A stretch of 64,000 nucleotides of DNA from DASPKX01 sp035627835. GTDB taxonomy: Bacteria; Verrucomicrobiota; Verrucomicrobiia; Limisphaerales; SXQI01. The notes beneath the pieces were generated by a model. The model worked only from the letters and a program-made list of their open reading frames with translations. It was not told where the DNA came from and did no database searches. The stretch covers positions 57,217 to 121,216 of the forward strand of contig DASPKX010000113.1 of assembly GCA_035627835.1 (NCBI GenBank), given 5' to 3'. Position 1 is the first letter of the stretch. Each line of letters begins with the position of its first letter. Positions 48,994-58,687 of this stretch are shown here, one piece after another. The position numbers and the translations under genes were made by a program.

Positions 48994-51900
48994 ATGCCAA
49001 GGATTCTCTGCCGACCCGAGCCGGGCGAAAAGATGGTTCGCTATGTGGGCGACCGCATTTCGTTCAGTGTGCAAGCCACTGATGAGCGCCCGGAGAATTT
49101 TCGGGCGTTCCTGCGCACCAACCTTGGTCACGCCGAAGCGCTCCGAAAGGAAATCCTCGCTTCGCTGGAGCGGCCGCCTCTGCTCGCGGGGGCAGCCTGG
49201 CGGGACATCCCGATGCGCTGGGTGGAGGGAGCGTGGACGGTGGATGTGTCCCTGACGGAAGTTGGCTTCTTCAAGGCCAAACCATATTTGCTGAACCCGG
49301 ACGGGCATCAGCACTGGCCAGCGGGGCCGGACATGAGCATCTCCGTGCATCCGGATGCTTACCGCAGTGGCAACATTATTTATTGCGCGTTCACGCGGCA
49401 GTTCGGTGACTCGAAGACAGCTTCCGGCAGCTCGCTCGACGCGATGGAGCCGCAGTTCGGGAAGCTCGATAAACTCGGCTACACCGTCATTCCCCCGTCT
49501 GGCAAGTTTCGGGATTTGATCCGCGAGTTCCCGCATATTTTCGACACGCTTGGGTGCAAGATATTGCACTTGCTGCCGGTTAATCCGACTCCAACGACTT
49601 ACGCGCGATTCGGCAGGTTTGGGAGTCCGTATGCTTTGCAGGATTTGACGCATATTGATCCAGCGCTGGTGGAGTTTGATCGCCGCACAACGGGAATAGA
49701 CCAATTCAAAGAACTCACATACGCCGCGCACGCCAAAGGTGGCCGAGTCTTCCTGGACATCGTCATCAACCACACTGGTTGGGGATCGACGTTGCAGGAG
49801 GATCATCCTGATTGGTTCTTGCGCGGGGAGGATGGGACGTTCCATTGCCCCGGCGCCTGGGATGTGGTGTGGGAGGATCTGGTCGAGCTGAACCATCGCA
49901 TTCCTGATTCGTGGAATTACCTCGCGGAGGTCTTCCTGGTCTGGTGCCGGCGCGGCGTGGATGGCTTCCGCTGCGATGCGGGATACAAGGTTCCACAGAG
50001 GGCATGGACTCATATTATTTCTCGAGTGCGGCAGGAGTTTCCTGAGACGCTGTTCCTGCTTGAAGGGCTGGGCGGCTCCTGGGAAGCGACCGAAACACTG
50101 ATGCAAGAGGGAGGCATGCAATGGGCTTACTCCGAGCTGTTCCAGAATTACTCAGGCATCCAGGTAAGCGGCTATCTTGACCACGCTATTCGGCAAAGCA
50201 GCCGGAGCGGGATCCTCGTTCATTACAGCGAAACGCACGATAACAACCGGCTGGCGCTGCAAGGGCGCACCTGGTCCCAGTTGCGCAACGCGCTTTGCGC
50301 GCTCACAAGCGTTTCGGGCGGGTATGGGTTCACTGCCGGCGTGGAGTGGTTGGCTAAAGATAAAATCCTGGTTCACCAATCACCGGGACTTTCCTGGGGC
50401 AGCAGTGAGAACATCGTTCCCCAGCTCAAACAGCTTAACGATCTGTTGGCGGAGCACCCCTGTTTCTTTGATGGAGCGGAACTGCGCAGGCTTAGCTCTC
50501 TCGAGTCGCCTGTTTACGCGCTGGCACGAACCTCACCGACAGCGGAAGACACCCTGCTCGTGCTCGTGAACCTCGACCCGATCACCGCGCGCTCGGTCAC
50601 TATCCAAAAGGAAGATTACGCCTCTTTAGGACAGCCCAAGATGGATTTGATCCTAAAGACGGCTCTTACGCCGCATGCGCTGGAGGATGGCTCCGTAGAA
50701 TTTCATCTCGCGCCGGGGGCGTACCACGCGCTGGCCGTCGCATTGGAACTGGTCGGCCTTTCCGGCAGCGCATATCGAGAAGCGCGGGCGCGCGCAGCCT
50801 GGGCGATCAAGGCGCTCGGCACGACCCTCGCGCCTGAACAGCTCGGGCCGTATGACTGGCGGCTGCTTTCAAACTTTATCTTTGAGGATGCGCGCGGATT
50901 CCTTGGGTTGCTGGCCCACATCGATCCGGCCACTGCGGCTCATGATTTGCTTGAAGCGTTGAAAGAGGCGCAGGCGCGCAAGCGCTACCCGAGCGTGTCG
51001 CAATGGTCGTTGGCTGACGAGTCACGAGCGCTCATGGTGCCACCGAAGCATTGGCTGGTTGTGGAAGATGAAGCGCCATTTCGCGCAACGCTTCAATCCA
51101 TCGGAACGGATCGCCAGCGGCATGTGGAGTCGATCAAAGTCAGGGGCGGGTTTTTGGCGTCTTTTGCGCCGTTGAGCGGGGGCGAAGAATGGAAGCCAGA
51201 CCCGGAGGGGCTGCAGCCAAAAACCCCGGATCAATTCGGGGAGGCGGTCATTTCGCTGGAACGCTATGGAACTGTGCAGGTCCGCCGCGTGGAAGGCCGC
51301 ATCCAGTTCCTGCCAGTGGTCCCATGGTTCCCGGACGAGTTCACCCGCGAGCAACTGGCCCGCAACGGCCGCTTGCCGTCCAAGCATGAGTCTGTGGAGC
51401 CGATGTGTCTGCTGACGAATGGCATCGGCGGCATGGCCCGGGTGTGCGTGGACCTTGGCGCGGTGCAATCGAAATACGATTGTGTGCTTGGGGCAAACCT
51501 GCACCCGGAAGTCCCGTGCGATCGGCATATCTTCATCAAGCGAGTTAGAGTTTGGATCAATGCGAATGGCTTTATCGCGCCCCTGAACGCGCAGAATCTT
51601 TGCAGTTTTCAACCTGGGCCACCGGCCCGTTGGAGGTTCGTTGCCGCGGCTGGGGCCGGACATGTGGTGCTGATTGATTTGGCGATGGACATGGTGGAGG
51701 GGAAGAACACCACGGTGATGCGCTTCACGCGCCCTCCTGTTGAGACGCAATTCGGACGGGCCCTGCCGCCGGATCGTGAAGTGAAGTTGATCGTCCGCTT
51801 CGACCTGGAGGACAGGAGTTTTCATTCCGAGACCCAGCGGAACCCAGGCGCGGACCACCACTTCAACAGCCACACGCGCAGCCTTGCGCCAGAGGTGGGG

Positions 51901-53418
51901 TTTGAGTTCACGCCGGCGCCTGACCGCCATGTGCGCGTAGTCGCCTCCAGTGGCAAATATCACCCAGCGGTCGAATGGTCCGAACGCATTGCCCATCCCA
52001 TTGAACAAAGCCGCGGACAAACCGGGCAGGGGGATGGCTTTAGCCCTGGGTGGTTCTTATTCCCGATTCAGCCAGGTGAAACGCAAACCCTCGTCGCAAG
52101 CGCGGAGCGCCGGGAGATGACGTTCCCAGCCGCGTTCGAAGCTGAACGAGCGGAAGCAAACCGGAAAGCTATCGACAGCGCACGGTTCGCTGCGGACGAC
52201 AGTTTTGGGCGCAGGCTTGCGGTGGCGGCTCGAGCCTTTGTGGTGCGTCGGCATCAGCAAAAAACGATCATCGCGGGGTATCCCTGGTTTTTGGATTGGG
52301 GCCGTGACTCTCTCATTTGCGCCCGTGGGTTGCTCGCGGCGGGAATGGTGGAGGAAGTGCGCCAGCTTCTAATCACCTTCGGGCGGTTCGAGAAGGACGG
52401 GACGCTTCCAAACATCATCAACGGTGAGGACGCGAGCAATCGCGACACCTCTGACGCGCCGCTCTGGTATGGAATCGTCTGCGAGGAAGCGGCGGAGATT
52501 CTGGGGCCGGAACTCTACTCGATTAAAGTGGATGCTTCCGGGCGAACGGTTGCCGATGTGCTGACCAGCCTGGGTCGAGGTTATTACAACGGCGCTTCCA
52601 ACGGCGTCCATGCAGACGAGTGGACGGGGCTGATCTGGAGCCCAAAGCATTTCACCTGGATGGACACCAACTATCCGGCCGGCACACCTCGCGAAGGGTA
52701 TCCGGTAGAAATACAAGCCCTTTGGGTGCGCCTCGCTCGCCAGTTGGATCGCATTGAGGCTAAACCACCCAAAGAGGGAGTTAGCTGGCAAGCGGTGGCA
52801 GAGCGGGCGGAAAGCTCATTGCAGCGCTACTTCTGGTTGGCTGAAGAAGGGTGGTTCGCGGATTTGATTGTGGCGCGCAACGGGGTGTCCGCGCAGCAAG
52901 GGGCGCTCGACACAGCCCTGCGCAGCAACTGCTTGTTCATGGTGACGTTGGGTCTCGCGACTGGCGAGCAAGCGCAACGCTGCGTCGCCGCCGCCGCCCG
53001 GCATCTGATTATTCCAGGGGCCCTTCGGTCACTTGCCCCTTTGCCCGTGAAGCTTCCATTGCCGATCTACGGCAACAACGGAGCTTTGCTCAACAATCCT
53101 GAACGACCGTACTGCGGCAGGTATCAAGGGGACGAAGACACCAGCCGGAAGCCCGCTTACCATAACGGAACTGCATGGACATGGACCTTCCCTGGCTTCT
53201 GCGAGGCCTTGGCCAAGGCATTCGGGAATGACGCTGATGCTGTCTCCGCGGCGAAAGCGTACCTCGGAAGCGCTGAACGATTGTTGCTGCGCGGCTGTGT
53301 GGGGCACTTGCCAGAGGTTTTGGACGGCGATCTGCCGCACCGGGATCGCGGCTGTGACGCTCAAGCATGGGGCGTCACGGAGGCTCTGCGAGTTTGGAAA
53401 ATGTTGAATCAACTCTGA
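48994..53418 (+). CDS. Glycogen debranching enzyme: GH13 amylase-like and GDE C-terminal domains in one chain
   Basis: 1474 residues. The GH13 barrel occupies about 120-560: YAFTRQFG-type start (YCAFTRQFGDSK), VINHTGWGST, nucleophile Asp near 328 in GFRCDAGY, acid/base Glu near 357 in LFLLEGLGG and Asp near 415 in ETHDNNRL. A middle beta-rich region (about 600-1060) is followed by the glycogen-debranching GDE_C domain, with YPWFLDWGRDSLICARGLLA near 1095, NIINGEDASNRDTSDAPLW and YHNGTAWTWTFPGF near the end. The two activities would be transferase and alpha-1,6-glucosidase on glycogen or starch branches, as in eukaryotic-type debranching enzymes. It has no signal peptide. Confidence 0.92.
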   Translation: MPRILCRPEPGEKMVRYVGDRISFSVQATDERPENFRAFLRTNLGHAEALRKEILASLERPPLLAGAAWRDIPMRWVEGAWTVDVSLTEVGFFKAKPYLLNPDGHQHWPAGPDMSISVHPDAYRSGNIIYCAFTRQFGDSKTASGSSLDAMEPQFGKLDKLGYTVIPPSGKFRDLIREFPHIFDTLGCKILHLLPVNPTPTTYARFGRFGSPYALQDLTHIDPALVEFDRRTTGIDQFKELTYAAHAKGGRVFLDIVINHTGWGSTLQEDHPDWFLRGEDGTFHCPGAWDVVWEDLVELNHRIPDSWNYLAEVFLVWCRRGVDGFRCDAGYKVPQRAWTHIISRVRQEFPETLFLLEGLGGSWEATETLMQEGGMQWAYSELFQNYSGIQVSGYLDHAIRQSSRSGILVHYSETHDNNRLALQGRTWSQLRNALCALTSVSGGYGFTAGVEWLAKDKILVHQSPGLSWGSSENIVPQLKQLNDLLAEHPCFFDGAELRRLSSLESPVYALARTSPTAEDTLLVLVNLDPITARSVTIQKEDYASLGQPKMDLILKTALTPHALEDGSVEFHLAPGAYHALAVALELVGLSGSAYREARARAAWAIKALGTTLAPEQLGPYDWRLLSNFIFEDARGFLGLLAHIDPATAAHDLLEALKEAQARKRYPSVSQWSLADESRALMVPPKHWLVVEDEAPFRATLQSIGTDRQRHVESIKVRGGFLASFAPLSGGEEWKPDPEGLQPKTPDQFGEAVISLERYGTVQVRRVEGRIQFLPVVPWFPDEFTREQLARNGRLPSKHESVEPMCLLTNGIGGMARVCVDLGAVQSKYDCVLGANLHPEVPCDRHIFIKRVRVWINANGFIAPLNAQNLCSFQPGPPARWRFVAAAGAGHVVLIDLAMDMVEGKNTTVMRFTRPPVETQFGRALPPDREVKLIVRFDLEDRSFHSETQRNPGADHHFNSHTRSLAPEVGFEFTPAPDRHVRVVASSGKYHPAVEWSERIAHPIEQSRGQTGQGDGFSPGWFLFPIQPGETQTLVASAERREMTFPAAFEAERAEANRKAIDSARFAADDSFGRRLAVAARAFVVRRHQQKTIIAGYPWFLDWGRDSLICARGLLAAGMVEEVRQLLITFGRFEKDGTLPNIINGEDASNRDTSDAPLWYGIVCEEAAEILGPELYSIKVDASGRTVADVLTSLGRGYYNGASNGVHADEWTGLIWSPKHFTWMDTNYPAGTPREGYPVEIQALWVRLARQLDRIEAKPPKEGVSWQAVAERAESSLQRYFWLAEEGWFADLIVARNGVSAQQGALDTALRSNCLFMVTLGLATGEQAQRCVAAAARHLIIPGALRSLAPLPVKLPLPIYGNNGALLNNPERPYCGRYQGDEDTSRKPAYHNGTAWTWTFPGFCEALAKAFGNDADAVSAAKAYLGSAERLLLRGCVGHLPEVLDGDLPHRDRGCDAQAWGVTEALRVWKMLNQL

Positions 53419-53529
53419 CGGTGGGATGGCCCCCGAGCGCTCATTCAGGGATTTTCCTATCTATCTGCAACCCCCGCATAGAGTTACATTCAGACGCTGG
53501 TAGACGTCCTCTGCCTGCAGGAGACTAGA

Positions 53530-54081
53530 GTGTCGGAAGAGAATCAGAAACCTTCTGCGTTGCGCAGAATGAACGAGCAGTGGTTGCGCTCCCGGAGCGG
53601 CGACTCTGCGGCGCCTCCAGTTTTGGTGGCCGATGATTCTGAAGCCGATATTTACTTCCTTCTTCGTGCGTTCGAGAAAAGCGGCGTGCGGAATAAGATC
53701 TTCGTCACTCGCAGTGGGCAAGAGACACTCGATTTCCTGTGCGGAACTGGCAAATACGCAGATCGCCTGCTGTATCCCTCGCCCAAGATAATTTTCCTCG
53801 ACCTGTACATGCCCGTAGTGAACGGGTTTGATGTTCTCCGTTGGAAAGCCAACCATCCTGAATACAAAACCGCGCTCTGCGTTGCGTTGAGCAATTCCGA
53901 TCGCCTCAAGGACATCAATTACGCCTACGAACTCGGCGCGAGCACCTTCTTGTCCAAGCCTTTGGAGCGCGGAGAGATCGTGAATCTCTTAGAGGCTTAC
54001 CAGGATTATTGGTCCACCCATAGCGGTGACACCGAGGTGCAGGAGCGCGAAAGTTCCGAGCAGGATCCTTTCGGGTCGTAA
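53530..54081 (+). CDS. Single-domain response regulator (Rcp1-like)
   Basis: 183 residues. The receiver domain (about 30-160) has the acidic pair in VLVADDSEADIYFLLRAF, the phospho-acceptor Asp in IIFLDLYMPVVNGFDVLR, the switch Ser in ALSNSDR and Lys in TFLSKPLERGEIVN. There is no output domain, so it probably acts by protein contact; the LRAFEK and FDVLR features resemble cyanobacterial Rcp1 regulators paired with phytochromes. No kinase gene is nearby. GTG start with AGGAGA upstream. Confidence 0.9.
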   Translation: MSEENQKPSALRRMNEQWLRSRSGDSAAPPVLVADDSEADIYFLLRAFEKSGVRNKIFVTRSGQETLDFLCGTGKYADRLLYPSPKIIFLDLYMPVVNGFDVLRWKANHPEYKTALCVALSNSDRLKDINYAYELGASTFLSKPLERGEIVNLLEAYQDYWSTHSGDTEVQERESSEQDPFGS

Positions 54082-54229
54082 TTGAGCCGATCACTGCCGG
54101 CCTGACGCTTCGACATTCACGCGAAACCGCGTTTCTTCCTTCAACAACCTCGCGGCAGCGCTGTCGAAGCGTGGTGGGATTCATCTTATTGCAAATGCGG
54201 TCAAGCCTGTTAGGTTTCCGCCCACTAAA

Positions 54230-57200
54230 ATGATTGGCTACATCATCCGCAAGTTCATCGGCAGCAAGAACGACCGCGACGTCAAGCGGCTGCGGCCAAT
54301 CGTTGCAAAGGTTGTCGAACTTGAGGCGACCTTCCAGAACCTGACAGAGGCTGATCTACAAAAGAAAACTGCGGATTTAAAAGCGCGGCTTTCGCAAATT
54401 ACTGACAAAGACGAGCTGGCACGCGCTCTCGACGAAGCTCTTCCTGAGGCTTACGCGATGGTGAAGAACGCCTGCCGCCGGCTTTGCGGGCGCGAAATCA
54501 TTGTTCGCGGACATCCCCTGAAGTGGGAGATGGTTCCTTTCGACGTGCAGATCCTCGGCGGCATTGGGCTGCACCAGGGCAAGATCGCTGAAATGGCAAC
54601 CGGCGAAGGCAAAACGCTTGTGGCAACCTTCCCGGTGTTTCTCAATGCCCTCACCGGCCGTGGGGTTCATGTGGTCACCGTGAACGATTACCTTGCCGCC
54701 CGCGATAGTGAGTGGATGGGCGCGGTTTATCGCCTGCTCGGCCTGACAGTGGGCTGCATTCTCCACGACCAGTCACCCGAAGTGCGCCGCCAGCAATACA
54801 ATTGCGACATTACCTACGGCACGAACGCCGAGTTTGGCTTCGATTACCTGCGCGACAACGGCATGGCCTCCCGTGTGGAGGAGCAAGTTCAGCGCGGCCA
54901 TTATTTTGCGATCATTGACGAAGTTGACTCGATTCTGATCGATGAGGCGCGTGTGCCGTTGATTATCAGCGGCCCAGCAGTGGTTCACCAGGACAGCAAG
55001 TACGCTGAGATCAAGCCTGCCATTGAATCACTGGTTCGGAACCAGCAACGGCTCTGCAACCGCTACCTTGACGAAGCTGAAGAGCTGACGAAAAAGCTCG
55101 GCGCTTCGGACGCAGAGGTCGCCAACAATCGCCAGGCGATTGAGGACCAGATCGGCACGCTGCTCTATCGCGTGAAGCTGGGCCAGCCGCGCAGCGAGCG
55201 CCTCATGCGCTTGCTTGAAGATCCGGAGAACCTTCGCCGGATGACGAAGATTGATCTCGAACTGCACGGCGACCAATCCAAGAAGGCGCTCTACCGCGAG
55301 AAAGAAGAGCTGTTCTTCGCCATTGAGGAAAAGAGCCACGAAGCAGACTTGACCGAAAAGGGTCGGCAATTCCTCAGCCCCAACGATCCAGATGCCTTCG
55401 TGCTGCCGGACCTGATCACGGCTTACCACGAGATTGACCAGACGAACGCGGACTTGAAGACCCGCATGCAGCAAAAGGCCAAGGTGCAGCAGGTTTTCGA
55501 AGGCCGGGCCGAGCAGATCCATTCCATTTCCCAGCTCCTGAAAGCGTATTGCCTGTACCAGAAGGATGTTCAATACGTCGTTCAGGATAACAAGGTCATC
55601 ATCGTTGATGAAAACACCGGCCGTTTGATGGTGGGCCGCCGCTGGAGCGACGGCTTGCACCAGGCTGTGGAAGCCAAAGAAGGTGTGGAAATCGAGCGCG
55701 AAACTCAGACGTTCGCCACCATTACCATTCAGAACTACTTCCGCCTCTACACCAAGCTGGCAGGCATGACTGGCACCGCTGAAACGGAAGCGGGCGAGTT
55801 CTGGGACATCTACAAACTCGGTGTGCTGGTGATTCCGACGAATCGCCAGGTTGCCCGCAAAGACAAGCACGACACGGTTTACAAATCGAAGCGTGAAAAA
55901 TATGCGGCCGTGTTGAAGGAGATTCAGACCATCCACGCGGAAGGACGCCCCATTCTGGTGGGCACAATTTCAGTCGAAGTCAGCGAGTTGCTCTCCCGCA
56001 TGCTGAGCAAAGCGGGCATTCCCCACAACGTGCTGAACGCCAAGCAGCACGAACGCGAAGCGGAAATCGTTGCTTTAGCCGGGCAACGCGGCGCCGTGAC
56101 GATCGCAACGAACATGGCAGGCCGCGGCACGGACATTAAACTCGGGCCTGGCGTTGCGGATCTTGGCGGTCTGCACGTCGTCGCCACGGAGCGGCATGAA
56201 TCACGCCGCATTGACCGCCAGCTGCGCGGCCGTTGCGCGCGCCAAGGCGACCCTGGCTCTTCACATTTCTTTGTTTCGCTGGAAGACGATCTGATGCGGT
56301 TGTTCGGCTCCGACCGCATTGGCAAGATCATGGAGAAGGTCGGCCTTGAAGAAGGCCAGGAGCTGGAGCATCCGCTTCTGAATCGCTCCATCGAGACCGC
56401 CCAAAAGCGAGTCGAGCAGCACAACTTCCAGATGCGCAAGCGCACGCTTGAATATGACGACGTCATGAACAAGCAGCGCGAGGTCATTTATGGCTTCCGC
56501 AATGAAATCATGCGCGCGGAGGATGTTCGCGATCGCCTGATGGATGTGATGGAAGAGGTCGTGATCCAGAAGATCACGCTGAACACCACGGCGGACACGC
56601 TGCCAGACGATTGGGATCTGCGCGCGCTGACGGATTGGGTGAACCTGAACTTCGTGCTGGCGATTAATGAGGAGGAGCTGCGCAAGGTGGCGGACTCGGG
56701 CAAGGAAACACCTGTTGAAGGCTCTATTTACGACGGCCTGAACCCCGCGCAATTCGCGGTCTGCACATTCCTGCAGGACCAGATTCGCGAGGCCTACAAG
56801 ATCAAGATCAGCTACGAGAATCCGGAAGTGCTGGCCCGCATCGAGCGCTACACCATTCTGAGCGCGATCGACAAGCTTTGGCAGGAGCATCTCTACAACA
56901 TGGACAGCTTGCGCCACAGCATCGGCTTGCGGAGCTATGGCCAGCGCGATCCGTTGATCGAATACAAGGCGGAAGCCTTCAAGATGTTCGAAGAGTTGAT
57001 GGTCAGCATCAAGAGCGAGATCTGCCACAATATCTTCCGCAGCGCCTCCAGCCTCATGGCTTTCGAGCAGTTCCTGCAAAACCTCCCGAAGCGCATGCAG
57101 CAGTTGGAAGTGAGCGCCTTCGGGCCAGGGCACAGCACGACTGCCAACGCCCCGACGGGCGGCAGCGATGTGGTGAGCGAGGTATCCCAGGAAGTCTCCA

Positions 57201-57301
57201 AGGCAAAGCCGGTTCGCACCGGGCCTAAGGTTGGCCGCAACGACTTGTGCCCTTGCGGCAGCGGCAAGAAGTTCAAGTCCTGTTGCGGGAAAACCCTGTA
57301 A
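54230..57301 (+). CDS. secA: Preprotein translocase ATPase SecA
   Basis: 1023 residues. The motor that drives proteins through SecYEG. Walker A is EMATGEGKTLVATF, followed by VHVVTVNDYLAARDSEWMG, the preprotein cross-linking region, DEVDSILIDEAR (Walker B), and the second motor domain with TNMAGRGTDIKLG and RQLRGRCARQGDPGSSHFF. The C-terminal metal-binding tail, CPCGSGKKFKSCCGK, is present. An insertion of coiled and acidic sequence lies at about 265-345. TTGCAA, 16 bases, TAGGTT upstream of the gene could be a promoter. Some Verrucomicrobiota have more than one secA; only this one is in the window. Confidence 0.97.
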   Translation: MIGYIIRKFIGSKNDRDVKRLRPIVAKVVELEATFQNLTEADLQKKTADLKARLSQITDKDELARALDEALPEAYAMVKNACRRLCGREIIVRGHPLKWEMVPFDVQILGGIGLHQGKIAEMATGEGKTLVATFPVFLNALTGRGVHVVTVNDYLAARDSEWMGAVYRLLGLTVGCILHDQSPEVRRQQYNCDITYGTNAEFGFDYLRDNGMASRVEEQVQRGHYFAIIDEVDSILIDEARVPLIISGPAVVHQDSKYAEIKPAIESLVRNQQRLCNRYLDEAEELTKKLGASDAEVANNRQAIEDQIGTLLYRVKLGQPRSERLMRLLEDPENLRRMTKIDLELHGDQSKKALYREKEELFFAIEEKSHEADLTEKGRQFLSPNDPDAFVLPDLITAYHEIDQTNADLKTRMQQKAKVQQVFEGRAEQIHSISQLLKAYCLYQKDVQYVVQDNKVIIVDENTGRLMVGRRWSDGLHQAVEAKEGVEIERETQTFATITIQNYFRLYTKLAGMTGTAETEAGEFWDIYKLGVLVIPTNRQVARKDKHDTVYKSKREKYAAVLKEIQTIHAEGRPILVGTISVEVSELLSRMLSKAGIPHNVLNAKQHEREAEIVALAGQRGAVTIATNMAGRGTDIKLGPGVADLGGLHVVATERHESRRIDRQLRGRCARQGDPGSSHFFVSLEDDLMRLFGSDRIGKIMEKVGLEEGQELEHPLLNRSIETAQKRVEQHNFQMRKRTLEYDDVMNKQREVIYGFRNEIMRAEDVRDRLMDVMEEVVIQKITLNTTADTLPDDWDLRALTDWVNLNFVLAINEEELRKVADSGKETPVEGSIYDGLNPAQFAVCTFLQDQIREAYKIKISYENPEVLARIERYTILSAIDKLWQEHLYNMDSLRHSIGLRSYGQRDPLIEYKAEAFKMFEELMVSIKSEICHNIFRSASSLMAFEQFLQNLPKRMQQLEVSAFGPGHSTTANAPTGGSDVVSEVSQEVSKAKPVRTGPKVGRNDLCPCGSGKKFKSCCGKTL

Positions 57302-57311
57302 GCCGACGTTT

Positions 57312-58112
57312 ATGGGGGTCAAAGCAGCTCTGGCCGGCCTGCTCTTGGGTGTTACGTCTATGATGGCTGCGGAGATCATTGCTCATCGCGGCGCATCCTT
57401 TGATGCGCCTGAGAACTCGCTCACGGCCATGAAGGTTGCGTGGGAGCAGGGCGCTGACGCGATTGAAACCGACATCCACCTTTCGAAGGACGGAAAGATT
57501 GTCGTCATGCATGATGCCACGCTGAAGCGCACGGCAGGGGTGGACAGAGCAGTGAAGGATCAGGTCTGGGCTGAGATGAAAGACCTGGACGTTGGCTTGT
57601 GGAAAGGAGCGCAGTTCAGAGGCGAAAAGCTTCCAACACTCGAATCCATTTTCGCCACGATTCCGGATGGCAAGGCGATTTACACCGAGATCAAAAGCAA
57701 GGAACCGGACTTGCTGCCGGAGCTCGGCCGTTTAATGAAGGAATCGGGGAAAAAGCCCGAGCAGCTAAAGATCATCACCTTCCATTACGACGTCGCAAAA
57801 GCGGCCAAGGCCATGTTCTCCAGGCATGAGGTTTACTGGCTGCATGACTACAAAGAAGACCCTGGCACCAAGCAGCTTCCCACGATCGAGAACCTAATTT
57901 CAAAGGCCAAAGCCGCGAATCTGGACGGGCTCGACCTGAACCATCGATTTCCTATCGATAAATCGTTCGTTGAGAAGGTGCATGGGGCAGGGCTGAAACT
58001 TTGCACCTGGACAGTGGACGACGCAGCGATTGCCAAGAGCGAAGTTGCTGCAGGCGTGGATGGCATCACGACCAACCGACCCGAGTGGCTTCGGGCTCAG
58101 CTGAAACCTTAA
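57312..58112 (+). CDS. Exported glycerophosphodiester phosphodiesterase
   Basis: 266 residues. A short signal peptide (MGVKAALAGLLLGVTSMMAA) is followed by the GDPD barrel: EIIAHRGASFDAPENSLTAM with the catalytic His and Arg-Gly, GADAIETDIHLSKDGKIVVM with the metal ligands Glu and Asp, HDATLKRTAGV, then YTEIKSKEPD and a C-terminal GITTNRPEW. It hydrolyses glycerophosphodiesters to glycerol-3-phosphate. It begins 10 bases after secA and may be read with it. It converges on the holin-like gene 3 bases away. Confidence 0.93.
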   Translation: MGVKAALAGLLLGVTSMMAAEIIAHRGASFDAPENSLTAMKVAWEQGADAIETDIHLSKDGKIVVMHDATLKRTAGVDRAVKDQVWAEMKDLDVGLWKGAQFRGEKLPTLESIFATIPDGKAIYTEIKSKEPDLLPELGRLMKESGKKPEQLKIITFHYDVAKAAKAMFSRHEVYWLHDYKEDPGTKQLPTIENLISKAKAANLDGLDLNHRFPIDKSFVEKVHGAGLKLCTWTVDDAAIAKSEVAAGVDGITTNRPEWLRAQLKP

Positions 58113-58115
58113 GGC

Positions 58116-58553
58116 TCAGACATCGATCACTGGCCCCTCACCAACTGGAGGGCGAGATGGAGGCGTGTTGGCGGGACGGGGAGGCTCCTGCGGCTTCTTC
58201 TCTTTTCCGACGAGGCCATTCCCAATCAGGCTCACGATGCTAATCACGATCGAACCTATGAACGCTGACCAAAACCCGCTTACTGAAAACCCCGGGAGGA
58301 GCCACGCGGTCAAAGCCAACATGAGGGCATTGATCACAAAGGTGAAAAGACCCAGGGTCACGATCAGCAGAGGGAAGGTCAAAACCATCATGATCGGTCG
58401 GAGAACGGCATTGAAGAAGCCCAGCAGAAGGGCGGCTACAATGAGGGAATCAAGGGCATCCACGCGAATGCCACGGACAATTTTGCTCGCCACCAACACG
58501 CCAACGCTGGTGATGGCCCACCGGACCAAGAATGATTTTACCCCTGGTGACAT
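58116..58553 (-). CDS. Phage-holin-family small membrane protein (four helices)
   Basis: 145 residues from an ATG with GGAGG 5 bases upstream. Four hydrophobic segments, for example RWAITSVGVLVASKIVRGI, LRPIMMVLTFPLLIVTLGLF, VINALMLALTAWLLPGFSV and AFIGSIVISIVSLIGNGLVG, match the bacterial holin-like family PF04020. The C-terminus is Pro-rich. Chromosomal copies are widespread and unlikely to be viral; their function is unknown. It converges on the phosphodiesterase gene. Confidence 0.9.
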   Translation of the reverse strand: MSPGVKSFLVRWAITSVGVLVASKIVRGIRVDALDSLIVAALLLGFFNAVLRPIMMVLTFPLLIVTLGLFTFVINALMLALTAWLLPGFSVSGFWSAFIGSIVISIVSLIGNGLVGKEKKPQEPPRPANTPPSRPPVGEGPVIDV

Positions 58554-58687
58554 CAAATCCTCCAAACCAAGTTACATCTGGTTCGCTGAGCTGAAAGCAA
58601 AAATATGCCTCACCAGTTGGAGCTTGGCCCTTTGAGCGGCGTTGCATTGCTTTCCGGGGGAGTTGCGGTAAAACCTTTGGCCTTTAT

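Noticed and set aside
48898..50121. 407-residue reading frame on the minus strand
   Set aside because: Fully opposite the GH13 part of the debranching enzyme; composition is Arg/Pro/His-rich and no family motifs appear.
56261..57379. 372-residue and neighbouring long minus-strand frames across secA
   Set aside because: secA has all its motifs on the other strand; long open antisense frames are expected with this codon use.
58116..58553. Prophage remnant suggested by the holin-like gene
   Set aside because: No other phage gene, integrase or attachment site is near; chromosomal members of this family are common.
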